NCBI RefSeq assembly: GCF_002128425.1 | Contig: NZ_NESS01000011.1 | Coordinates: 56,753 to 120,752, forward strand | Origin: Gottfriedia acidiceleris | GTDB taxonomy: Bacteria; Bacillota; Bacilli; Bacillales; Bacillaceae_G | Direction: 5' to 3' | Length of the DNA stretch: 64,000 bases | In this document: piece by piece, positions 1 through 7,254 of the stretch | Layout: each line of letters begins with the position of its first letter | Position numbering within the stretch: position 1 is the first letter of the stretch | Made by a program: the position numbers and the translations under genes | Notes under the pieces: generated by a model | What the model saw: only the letters and a program-made list of their open reading frames with translations | Told to the model about the DNA's origin: nothing | The model's database searches: none

Positions 1-186
1 CATGAGTTTACAGTAAAAAACTATCCAACATTTCGTAATGATGAACTTAAGGTAATACCGATTACTTATACTGACGAAACGAATTACATATATCAGGATA
101 TATGGGCTATTTATTCTCGAGAACATGGGTTATCAAGCTCATCCAGTGAGATTATAAAGCACATATTATTTCAGTTAAATAAATAA
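1..186 (+). CDS. 3' end of an unrecognised protein
   Basis: An open frame enters from the left edge and ends at TAA 184-186, giving the last 61 residues, which begin HEFTVKNYPTFRND and end KHILFQLNK. A strong intrinsic terminator follows at once, which supports a real gene end. I see no motif that names a family, and the start is outside the window. Confidence 0.5.
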   Translation, partial: HEFTVKNYPTFRNDELKVIPITYTDETNYIYQDIWAIYSREHGLSSSSSEIIKHILFQLNK

Positions 187-187
187 T

Positions 188-235
188 GAAAAGGAATAGG
201 AACAATCCATCTATAAGGCTTTCTATTCCTTTTTC
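188..235 (+). terminator. intrinsic terminator of the left-edge gene
   Basis: The arms GAAAAGGAATAG (188-199) and CTATTCCTTTTTC (223-235) pair, and the right arm runs into a T-rich stretch. It sits 2 nt after the stop codon of the partial gene. Confidence 0.8.
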
Positions 236-325
236 ATTTAATTCGTAAGTAACCAATGCAATCCAAGCAAATATAATTTATAATAAATAAAAAGTTTTCA
301 TGATTTCTTTAGGAGGTGATCTATT

Positions 326-415
326 ATGACAAATAATGTTAGTTTGTCAGATAAATCAGCATCCCATGCAAAGCCTAGTTTTAGAAAGGCGATACTTTGC
401 ATGGGTAGGTTTTAA
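326..415 (+). CDS. possible 29-aa leader peptide
   Basis: A short frame starts at ATG 326, 7 nt after a very strong ribosome site (AGGAGGTG, 311-318), and encodes 29 residues (MTNNVSLSDKSASHAKPSFR...CMGRF). An 11-bp perfect inverted repeat lies inside it, so translating it would disturb the RNA fold described for 363-474. I recognise no homologue. It may be a leader peptide for the gene at 493, or a chance frame in a structured leader. Confidence 0.3.
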   Translation: MTNNVSLSDKSASHAKPSFRKAILCMGRF

Positions 416-474
416 CTAATCGCCCAAGTAAGCAGTTCTGATTCAACGGCTTTGCACCTTATTTACTAAATAAG
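363..474 (+). promoter_or_regulatory. structured leader with competing hairpins
   Basis: CCCATGCAAAG (363-373) pairs perfectly with CTTTGCATGGG (395-405). GGCGAT (388-393), inside that loop, can instead pair with ATCGCC (419-424), so two partly exclusive folds exist. A third small hairpin (CTTATTTA 458-465 with TAAATAAG 467-474) ends just before the AAGGGG ribosome site of the gene at 493. None has a T-run, so this is not a simple terminator. Regulation of the downstream gene is inferred. Confidence 0.35.
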
Positions 475-492
475 AATAAGGGGCTGGCAAAG

Positions 493-756
493 ATGGCATA
501 TATAAAAGCAACTGCTATTTTACCTGAAAAGTTATTATTGGAAATACAAAAATACGTACAGGGAGAAACACTTTATATTCCAAAATCTGAAAAAGTTCAA
601 AAAAAATGGGGCTCCCTTTCAGGTACAAGAAAGCTAATTGATAATCGAAATAAAGCGATAAAAGAAGCATTTAAAAATGGACATTCAATTGAGCAATTAG
701 CTAAAGAATACTTTCTCTCAGTCGAAACGATAAAAAAAATTGTATATACTAAATAA
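493..756 (+). CDS. CD3324-family (Mor-like) small DNA-binding protein
   Basis: This 87-aa protein matches the pattern of the CD3324 family, small proteins related to the Mor transcription activator. The N-terminal part contains LPEKLLLEIQKYVQGETLYIPK, and the C-terminal part (about residues 48-87) is a helix-turn-helix: NRNKAIKEAFKNG, then IEQLAKEYFLSVETIKKIV. The family is common in Firmicutes, but its targets are unknown to me. The start is ATG 493 behind AAGGGG. It is transcribed alone, between a structured leader and its own terminator. Confidence 0.7.
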   Translation: MAYIKATAILPEKLLLEIQKYVQGETLYIPKSEKVQKKWGSLSGTRKLIDNRNKAIKEAFKNGHSIEQLAKEYFLSVETIKKIVYTK

Positions 757-760
757 ATAT

Positions 761-791
761 AAAAACACTGATTTTAAATCAGTGTTTTTTT
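761..791 (+). terminator. intrinsic terminator of the Mor-like gene
   Basis: AAAAACACTGATTT pairs with AAATCAGTGTTTTTT, with the arms directly abutting and a clear T-run. It begins 4 nt after the stop codon. Confidence 0.85.
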
Positions 792-904
792 ATGGCAACT
801 TTGTTTCATAAATAAACTCAACATATTAAAACCCACTTTTTTGATGTAAATTAAAGATGTTAAGTTATAAATCGAACTTTCCTGTCAAATTAGGAGTGAT
901 ATAA

Positions 905-1540
905 ATGAAACCTTTTATTAGAACGGAACAATATAATTTTATTAAACATCAGCTTCAAGTCTTAACAAACGGACATTCTACTGTAAATGATAAAACTGTT
1001 TTAAATGCCTTACATTCACTAGTTAATGATAAAATACTAAGTTTATTTCCTGACCTCACTGAAGAGCAACATAGTCTTTTCAGTCCAATTGGAACAATTA
1101 AAAATTCGGACCAAGCAGATGTTTTACTGAACCGCCTAAAGCCTTATATAATTCCTTTTAAAGAAGTATCGGAACAAACCATCAAAAAGCTATTTCCTAA
1201 AGCGAAAAAATTGAAGCTTCCTTTATTAAAAAATTTTGATTTAGTTGAGACAACATACATTGGATGGGACGATTTAGGCTCTAATTCAAAGTTTATTGTC
1301 ACATATTTAGAAGATAAACTAATTGGTTTACAGGGTACCTTTAATCCTATAAATAAAAGAGGAAACTGCACAATCTGTAATAAATATGGAGACTTAGGGT
1401 TATTCATGACAAAAACAAAAGGAAAAATTGAAGGTACTTTTACACAAAGAGGAAATTATATTTGCAAGGATAGTCAAGTATGCAATCAAAATATTATGTC
1501 GCTAGATAAACTGCATGATTTTATTATGTTAGTTAAATAG
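905..1540 (+). CDS. FusB/FusC-like elongation factor G-binding protein
   Basis: This 211-aa cytosolic protein has the FusB-family layout: an N-terminal helical domain (about 1-85) and a C-terminal zinc-finger domain. The four zinc-ligand cysteines are visible as CTIC near residues 155-158 and as the pair in YICKDSQVCNQ near 186-192. FusB proteins bind EF-G and release it from the ribosome; the acquired staphylococcal versions protect against fusidic acid, while many chromosomal Bacillus homologues have unproven roles. The start ATG 905 follows TAGGAGTGATATAA. It is a single gene with its own terminator, and nothing nearby suggests recent acquisition. Confidence 0.8.
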   Translation: MKPFIRTEQYNFIKHQLQVLTNGHSTVNDKTVLNALHSLVNDKILSLFPDLTEEQHSLFSPIGTIKNSDQADVLLNRLKPYIIPFKEVSEQTIKKLFPKAKKLKLPLLKNFDLVETTYIGWDDLGSNSKFIVTYLEDKLIGLQGTFNPINKRGNCTICNKYGDLGLFMTKTKGKIEGTFTQRGNYICKDSQVCNQNIMSLDKLHDFIMLVK

Positions 1541-1554
1541 TAACGAAAAATAAT

Positions 1555-1588
1555 AAATCGCTTAGAGCTTCAATTCTAAGCGATTTTT
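1555..1588. terminator. intrinsic terminator between convergent genes
   Basis: AAATCGCTTAGA (1555-1566) pairs with TCTAAGCGATTT (1575-1586), followed by a T-run on the plus strand. It ends the FusB-like gene and may also slow transcription from the convergent TerC gene. Confidence 0.8.
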
Positions 1589-1602
1589 CTATTAATTTTT
1601 AT

Positions 1603-2349
1603 TTATTCTACGTTAGTATCTGTCGATTTCTTTTTAGAAAGAAACCAACCGCCTAAAGCGATTAAAAGCATGACTGACCAGAAAATTGTATTCCAGATTG
1701 GTCCTTCAACGAAATGATGTGAAATAATGTGGAGAGAAGGATGTGCCAAAGTATGCATTAATAGTTTAACCCCTACCCAACCAACTAAAAGCATAGCCGC
1801 AGTTTCCAAACTTGGACGTGTTGTCAGCAATTTAACAAAAATACCTGCTGCAAAGCGAATGACGATTAATCCTGCAATTGCTCCAATAACAATGACTATA
1901 AATTTGGCACCATCCATGCCACCTATATTACTTATTTTTGTATTCGGCAGATCAATTACTAGCGCTACGGCTGCTAAAATAGAATCAATCGCAAATGCAA
2001 TATCTGCTAATGATATTTGAGCAACTGTCATACGAAAGCTTTTTTCTTTTTTTCCTTTATCATTATCATGCTTTTTAAGTAAATGCTTTAATGCTATAAA
2101 AATTAAATAGGCCGCTCCGATCGCTTGAACCTGCCATACATTGAAGAGAAATGAAATAATAAAAATGGCACCGATTCGAAAAATGAAAGCTAAAAGTAAA
2201 CCAATATTTATCGCTTTCTTTTGTTGTTCCTCTGGTAAATGTTTTGCCATAACAGCCAGCACTAGTGCATTATCAGCTGATAGTAAGCCCTCTAATAAAA
2301 TTAGAATAATTAATACCCACCCGTACTCTAATAATAAAGATAGTTCCAT
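1603..2349 (-). CDS. TerC-family membrane protein (MeeF/MeeY-like Mn exporter)
   Basis: This 248-aa integral membrane protein has about seven hydrophobic segments. Two TerC-family signatures are visible: EGLLSADNALVLAVM near residues 20-34 and DIAFAIDSILAAVAL near 115-129, whose acidic residues are thought to bind the metal. Length and sequence resemble Bacillus YceF/YkoY, TerC proteins linked to Mn(II) export and metal loading of secreted enzymes. The start ATG 2349 is preceded by GGGGGAAAAG. It is monocistronic. No yybP-ykoY manganese riboswitch is seen in the short upstream region, unlike B. subtilis ykoY. Confidence 0.85.
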   Translation of the reverse strand: MELSLLLEYGWVLIILILLEGLLSADNALVLAVMAKHLPEEQQKKAINIGLLLAFIFRIGAIFIISFLFNVWQVQAIGAAYLIFIALKHLLKKHDNDKGKKEKSFRMTVAQISLADIAFAIDSILAAVALVIDLPNTKISNIGGMDGAKFIVIVIGAIAGLIVIRFAAGIFVKLLTTRPSLETAAMLLVGWVGVKLLMHTLAHPSLHIISHHFVEGPIWNTIFWSVMLLIALGGWFLSKKKSTDTNVE

Positions 2350-2489
2350 CTTTTCCCCCTATTTAATTTATTTTTAACCTATTGTTAACTACTTTTTAAT
2401 TATATTCCCTTTTTTAATAATTCCTTATCCAAATTATTGAATATTCTAGTACAATTTTCACCATTTCCACTTTTAAATGACCCTTCCAA

Positions 2490-2525
2490 AAATAGTTGAC
2501 CCAGTCAACTATTTTAGTTTATATT
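2490..2525 (+). promoter_or_regulatory. promoter with overlapping MarR-type operator
   Basis: A perfect 11-bp inverted repeat, AAATAGTTGAC (2490-2500) and GTCAACTATTT (2504-2514), has a 3-nt spacer. It covers a -35 box TTGACC (2496-2501), with a -10 box TATATT at 2520-2525 (18-bp spacing). This is a typical arrangement for a MarR dimer repressing its own gene, whose ATG lies 43 nt further on. That the MarR-GNAT protein is the ligand is inferred. Confidence 0.75.
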
Positions 2526-2567
2526 ATTAGTAGTCTAAAATTTCAGAATATTAAAGGGGATAAAAAT

Positions 2568-3479
2568 ATGAATCATGTTGAAAAAATACGCAAATTTAAC
2601 AGACATTATGCTAATGTATTAGGAAAAATTGATCAAGAAATATATAATCACCCTTTTCCATTAACCGAAGCCAGAATTATTACAGAAATCAACGAAAAAA
2701 ACGGATGTACTGCTACAGATATTATCGAAAAACTCGGTATCGATCGTGGTTATTTAAGTCGCATTATTCAACGATTCGATGACGAAAACATCATTACAAA
2801 AATCCAATCTCCTGAAGATAAACGTCAATATACTCTTCATTTAACGAATAAAGGAAACGAAATTTACAATAAATTGGTTAATGATGCGAACATTGGAGTA
2901 GAAAGTATGATTCAAAGCCTCTCTCCCACTGAAGTAAAAGAGCTAGTAAAATCAATGGAAACAATTGAATCAATTTTCTCATTAAATGAGATATCTATTC
3001 CTGATATAACAATTCGACCCTTTAAACCCGGCGATGTTGGATATATTGCTTATATTCATGGAAAGATCTATAGTACAACTTATCAATTTGGACGTGTATT
3101 TGAATATTATGTAATGAAAGGGTTAAGCGAATTTTTACTGAATCATAATGGAGGAGAACTTTGGGTCGCAGAAGTAAATGGAGAAATCGTCGGATCAATT
3201 GCTATTACAAAGGCAAACGAATCAGTAGCACAGCTTAGATGGTTTGTATTAGATGAAAAATACCAAGGATTAGGAATCGGTAAAAAACTAATCGAAACAA
3301 CTCTCGACTTTTGTAAGGAAAATCAATACGGACATGTATTTTTATGGACTGTAAGTATATTAGAGACTGCACGTTATCTTTATAAAAAATATAACTTTAC
3401 TTTAACTGAAGAGAAACCTAATTTCGAATGGACTGGAACTGAGTTAATTGAGGAAAGATGGGATTTAGTCCTATCATAA
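2568..3479 (+). CDS. MarR-GNAT fusion: transcription regulator with acetyltransferase domain
   Basis: This 303-aa protein has two domains. Residues 1-145 form a MarR winged helix, with TATDIIEKLGIDRGYLSRIIQ as the recognition region and SPEDKRQYTLHLT as the wing. Residues 150-303 form a GNAT acetyltransferase with the acetyl-CoA loop YQGLGIGKKLIE. The frame is open further upstream, but ATG 2568 is chosen because AAAGGGGA lies 7 nt before it and the longer version would run through the -35/operator dyad. Such fusions are common in Bacillaceae; the acetylated substrate is unknown. The operator at 2490-2514 predicts autorepression. Confidence 0.85.
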   Translation: MNHVEKIRKFNRHYANVLGKIDQEIYNHPFPLTEARIITEINEKNGCTATDIIEKLGIDRGYLSRIIQRFDDENIITKIQSPEDKRQYTLHLTNKGNEIYNKLVNDANIGVESMIQSLSPTEVKELVKSMETIESIFSLNEISIPDITIRPFKPGDVGYIAYIHGKIYSTTYQFGRVFEYYVMKGLSEFLLNHNGGELWVAEVNGEIVGSIAITKANESVAQLRWFVLDEKYQGLGIGKKLIETTLDFCKENQYGHVFLWTVSILETARYLYKKYNFTLTEEKPNFEWTGTELIEERWDLVLS

Positions 3480-3495
3480 ATAGTATATCTTAAAA

Positions 3496-3542
3496 GAAGG
3501 TCAACCCATAATTCAATTAATTTGATTTATGGATTGACCTTC
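3496..3542. terminator. terminator hairpin between convergent genes
   Basis: GAAGGTCAACCCATAA (3496-3511) pairs with TTATGGATTGACCTTC (3527-3542) over an almost perfect 16-bp stem. On the minus strand the stem is followed by TTTTA; on the plus strand there is no T-run. It therefore probably acts mainly for the minus-strand genes but closes both units. Confidence 0.65.
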
Positions 3543-3556
3543 AAAAACGTATCAGT

Positions 3557-4228
3557 CTAACTTATTATTAATTTGCCTAATTCATCAATAAATGCTGGTT
3601 TTTTAACGTATTTCTGTTTAAAGTTACTTATAATCTCATAAGCATATTGGCTACCAAAAATTTTATTAAATTCTACAATCGTTTTACAAACTTTTTTATA
3701 CATTTTTCGATCAGTTGCTTGTTCTGTTTCTACTTCAATAAATGTTTTAAATATCCCCCTTGTTTCTTCCAAATAATCTTCTACTAAATGAGGATACAGT
3801 ACTTTAATTGATGAAATGTGAGTTTTACAATATTGAAGTAATTTTTCTCTCATCTTTTCCTCAATTAGAATTTGTACATAGATAGTAGGAAGATAGCGTT
3901 GCTTTTCTAATTCAGCTAAAATTTCTTCCAAAATGCCAGGCCATTCATTTGGATGATAAAGCATTTTCAGCTTCGAATAATACTCAAAATCGTCATCATA
4001 AATAAATTCTAAAAGTAACTCAGATTGTTTATTTTTATCTTCAATCTTTTCGTAGGCAACAAATTGATATTGTTTCCATTTTTTAACTAGTCCACTGTAT
4101 TTTTGATCTTCAATAATTCCATCCTCACAAAGTCTCAATACCTCTAAATAATCGTTCGATTGAATTAAGTTATCAATAGCTTTTTCTCTAAATTCACTTA
4201 ACTTTACATTTTTATAAACGAACTGCAT
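3557..4228 (-). CDS. C-terminal half of an unknown helical-repeat protein, probably frameshifted
   Basis: A 223-aa frame of helical repeat-like sequence (ECDGIIEDQK-type and VKKWKQYQFVAYEKI segments, no enzyme motif). It begins 8 nt after the preceding gene's TAG in another frame, and no good ribosome site precedes ATG 4228. Its frame stays open upstream of ATG with IDHAMQF, and the upstream protein ends abruptly at NNLME, so the two parts read naturally as one protein of about 450 residues interrupted by a 1-nt frameshift near 4232-4239. Alternatives are two coupled genes or a sequencing error. Function unknown. Confidence 0.6.
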   Translation of the reverse strand: MQFVYKNVKLSEFREKAIDNLIQSNDYLEVLRLCEDGIIEDQKYSGLVKKWKQYQFVAYEKIEDKNKQSELLLEFIYDDDFEYYSKLKMLYHPNEWPGILEEILAELEKQRYLPTIYVQILIEEKMREKLLQYCKTHISSIKVLYPHLVEDYLEETRGIFKTFIEVETEQATDRKMYKKVCKTIVEFNKIFGSQYAYEIISNFKQKYVKKPAFIDELGKLIIS

Positions 4229-4236
4229 TGCATGAT

Positions 4237-4920
4237 CTATTCCATCAAATTGTTCAATATTTGATATTGAAGTAACTTTATATTTTCTTTATTATAATCT
4301 TCACTCCAAGAATTGCCTTTTATTTCACTTAACAGTTTTTCTAATAGATTTTCAAGTTTATTTCTTAATTTTTCAATGCTACAAAAATGTATGCAGCTCT
4401 CTAATAAGTTAAATCTCCATTCATTCCAATCATCGTAACGTGAATGCTCCGCCTCTATTAATATCTTCGTAAAAAACGACTCTTGTTGTTTTTCATCTAA
4501 ATAGCTTACAAAATATACTGCATCATTAATAATCTCCAAACTATTAGAAACAACGGGACTTATGTAGCCTCCAGAGTCATCACTATAATTCAACATATCT
4601 AATACTTCTGGAAGAATAATTAAACATAATGAAATTGCTACATCAGGCTCTTCTTCCAAAAGCATTTGCCTCGCTTTATTTAACGTCATATATACACCTT
4701 GTAGTGCATCGTCTAATTTATTCCATGAAATAAACTCACGATATTTAGATTGTTTGATAGATTCTTTCATTAATTTTTTACTACTCGTTATTATGTCTTC
4801 ATTCGATGAATAATTAAATAATAAGCCTTTTTCAATTTCTTCATATTCTTCTGCTAAATCTAGAATGATTGTAATTAATTCCTCTTTTTTTAGCGCAGAA
4901 AGTATTTGTTTTAAATTCAT
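4237..4920 (-). CDS. N-terminal half of an unknown helical-repeat protein, probably frameshifted
   Basis: A 227-aa all-helical, HEAT-like frame beginning MNLKQILSALKKEELITIIL, with repeats such as LEIINDAVYFVSYLDEKQQ and WNEWRFNLLESCIHFCSIEKL. It has no membrane or signal segment. It stops at TAG 4237-4239 while the next frame continues the same kind of sequence (see 3557-4228). The resemblance to the helical C-terminal parts of Bacillus SWIM-neighbour proteins is from memory and not certain. The ribosome site before ATG 4920 is weak (AAAGATAAAG). Confidence 0.6.
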   Translation of the reverse strand: MNLKQILSALKKEELITIILDLAEEYEEIEKGLLFNYSSNEDIITSSKKLMKESIKQSKYREFISWNKLDDALQGVYMTLNKARQMLLEEEPDVAISLCLIILPEVLDMLNYSDDSGGYISPVVSNSLEIINDAVYFVSYLDEKQQESFFTKILIEAEHSRYDDWNEWRFNLLESCIHFCSIEKLRNKLENLLEKLLSEIKGNSWSEDYNKENIKLLQYQILNNLME

Positions 4921-5041
4921 TTCTTTATCTTTTGTAGATTACTTACTCATTGTTAATTTTTCTCCTACTATAATGACATCTTCTTACTATGAAAAATTTA
5001 CAAATACACTCTGTACTTATTATTACAAAATGAACAACAAA

Positions 5042-5076
5042 GGGACAACGTAAAAAATATACGTTGCCCCACTTTT
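5042..5076. terminator. hairpin with T-run, probable terminator
   Basis: GGGACAACGTA (5042-5052) pairs with TACGTTGCCCC (5060-5070), and ACTTTTTAT follows on the plus strand. On the minus strand it lies downstream of the ABC exporter and the small frame at 5082-5171, so it may end that transcript, although the T-run there is weaker (CCCTTTGTTGTT). Confidence 0.5.
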
Positions 5077-5081
5077 TATAT

Positions 5082-5171
5082 CTACACAAAACCTAAATAA
5101 CTTTTCGTAATATAAGGATAAATGATTTTACCATTTAAACTGTACTCTTTACCGGTAAAATTTTCAATCAA
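5082..5171 (-). CDS. possible 29-aa small protein downstream of the ABC exporter
   Basis: A TTG-started frame of 29 codons (starts LIENFTGKEYSLNGK, ends KSYLGFV) lies 35 nt after the ABC exporter's stop. AAGAAGG is 9 nt before its TTG, and the hairpin at 5042-5070 follows it. The composition is protein-like, but the frame is short, the genome is AT-rich and I know no homologue, so this is only a candidate. Confidence 0.25.
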   Translation of the reverse strand: MIENFTGKEYSLNGKIIYPYITKSYLGFV

Positions 5172-5206
5172 TACAAAACACCTTCTTTTAAAAAATGTTT
5201 TTTGTG

Positions 5207-6919
5207 TTAAATTTGATGAGCATGAAGTCTAGCAAAAATTCCATCTTCCTGTGATAGCAGTTCTGTATGAGTACCATCTTCAGCAATTCCTTCTTCAGTG
5301 ATTACTAAAATTCGATCTGCTTTTTTAATTGTGCCTAATCGATGGGCAATAACTAGTGTTGTTCGATTTTTTGATAAATCATTCAATGCCTCTTGAATAA
5401 TTGCTTCTGTCTCTGTATCTAATGCCGAAGTAGCTTCATCCAATATTAGGATTGGTGGATTTTTCAAAAACATTCTAGCAATTGCTAATCGCTGTTTTTG
5501 TCCTCCTGAAAGCTTTAATCCTCTTTCACCTATTTGAGTTTCATAACCATCAGGCAATGAAGCAATTAAATCAGTTAAATGGGCTTTTCTAGCTGCTTCT
5601 TCAATTTCTTCACCGGTTGCATTTAACTTACCGTAAGCTATATTTTCTTTTAATGTGCCAGTAAATAAAAAGACATCCTGTTGTACGATTCCGATATTTG
5701 ATCGTAATGATTCTTTCGTCATGTTGCGAATATCGATTCCATCAATTGTAATCGCACCACTTAAAACATCATAAAATCTTGGAATTAATGAGCAAATTGT
5801 TGTTTTCCCAGCTCCTGAAGGACCTACAAAGGCTATTGTTTTACCAGACTCAATAGAGAAGGAAAGATCATTTAAGATTCTACGTTTATTTTCGTAACCA
5901 AAAGAAACATTTTTGAACTTAATATCCCCTCTTAAATTTGCTACTTCAATTGCATCAGGAGTATTTACAATGTCCGGCTCATTATCAATCAATTCCGTAA
6001 AACGTTTAAAACCGGCCATACCCTTTGGATATAATTCAAGTAAAGCACTTATCTTATCTATCGGTTTAAATAAAATATTTAAATATAAAATAAATGCTAC
6101 TAATTCTCCATATGTTAAAACTTTTGTAAAACTTAACCATGCTCCAAAAACTAAAATAACAAGTGTCATTAATCGAGTAGATACATAGATTCCTAATAAA
6201 TTCACGCTCATTACCTTATAAGCTTTTAGTTTCGTTTTACGGAAATATTGGTTATTTTTATTAAATCGTTTCATTTCATATTGTTCATTTGTAAAAGATT
6301 GAACTACTCTTACGCCTGAAACACTATCTTCAACTTGTGCATTTACATTTGCAATATTGCCATACATTTTACTCCAGGAGGTATTCATTTTCATGTTTGA
6401 ATATGAAATTAACCAAACTAAAAATGGAACGATTATGATCGCCACTAATGCGAGTTTCACATTAATTGTTAGCATGATCCAAAATGCACCGATGAATGTC
6501 ATAATCGCAATAAATAAATCCTCTGGACCGTGGTGAGCTAATTCACCGATGTCCATTAAATCGTTTGTAATACGGCTCATTATATGACCAGTCTTCGTAT
6601 TATCAAAGAATCGGAAAGATTGACGTTGAACATGATTAAATAACTCACGTCGCATATCAGTCTCAATATTAATACCAAGTTTATGGCCCCAATAATTCAC
6701 GACAAACTGCATACCAGAGCTTACTAAATACAGTAGTAAAAGCCCTATGCTTACTGAGATAATTTTACTCCAATTCCCTTCAGGTAGTAGCTGATCAATA
6801 AACCAAGACACCGCTAAAGGAAATCCTAGCTCCATTAAACCTACTAATAATGCACAGAAAAAGTCTATATAGAATAGCTTTTTGTGCGGGCGATAATAAC
6901 TAAAAAAGCGTTTAATCAA
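5207..6919 (-). CDS. ABC transporter, fused permease-ATPase (exporter type IV)
   Basis: This 570-aa half-transporter has six transmembrane helices in residues 1-310 and an ATPase domain from about 330. Walker A GPSGAGKTT is near residue 366, the signature LSGGQKQR near 469, Walker B ILILDEATSALD near 488 and the H-loop IAHR near 522. All catalytic motifs are intact, so it could work as a homodimer. The start is TTG 6919 with GAGGTGG 8 nt upstream. Homologues of this type export drugs, lipids or peptides; the substrate here is unknown. A divergent RND pump begins 335 bp away, making this a small export locus. Confidence 0.88.
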   Translation of the reverse strand: MIKRFFSYYRPHKKLFYIDFFCALLVGLMELGFPLAVSWFIDQLLPEGNWSKIISVSIGLLLLYLVSSGMQFVVNYWGHKLGINIETDMRRELFNHVQRQSFRFFDNTKTGHIMSRITNDLMDIGELAHHGPEDLFIAIMTFIGAFWIMLTINVKLALVAIIIVPFLVWLISYSNMKMNTSWSKMYGNIANVNAQVEDSVSGVRVVQSFTNEQYEMKRFNKNNQYFRKTKLKAYKVMSVNLLGIYVSTRLMTLVILVFGAWLSFTKVLTYGELVAFILYLNILFKPIDKISALLELYPKGMAGFKRFTELIDNEPDIVNTPDAIEVANLRGDIKFKNVSFGYENKRRILNDLSFSIESGKTIAFVGPSGAGKTTICSLIPRFYDVLSGAITIDGIDIRNMTKESLRSNIGIVQQDVFLFTGTLKENIAYGKLNATGEEIEEAARKAHLTDLIASLPDGYETQIGERGLKLSGGQKQRLAIARMFLKNPPILILDEATSALDTETEAIIQEALNDLSKNRTTLVIAHRLGTIKKADRILVITEEGIAEDGTHTELLSQEDGIFARLHAHQI

Positions 6920-7254
6920 AATACGGCCACCTCAATTCTATTTGAATAATCTAGTTTGTTAGATGTTAATACCTTACCATATGTAATTTAAGTGTGCTAT
7001 CATTTCAGAATTTTCCAACTAACTAACTCCAATATTGAAAAACTGAATTTTATTAAACAAGTATAAAAGACAGATTGTCTCATATTTTAGTAAAGTATGT
7101 ACTGATTCTATTTCTTATTTAATAGTTCAAATGTCGAATTGTGCTTTTAAATATTTTGTAAATTCTAAATAAAATGTATTTTATTTTTAAGATTACTGTG
7201 TTACGATTCAACTTGTGTCACTGGATATATTTACCATAAAGGGGGATAACTTGA
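6920..7254. other. divergent intergenic region, no feature resolved
   Basis: These 335 bp separate two divergently transcribed exporter genes and must hold both promoters. The sequence is very AT-rich. Apart from a short dyad (AGACAGATTGTCT, 7069-7081) I see no convincing operator, -35/-10 pair, riboswitch or small gene. Confidence 0.4.

Noticed and set aside
2350..2490. yybP-ykoY manganese riboswitch before the TerC gene
   Set aside because: The upstream region is short and lacks the conserved GGGGAGUA-type elements; only a ribosome site is visible.
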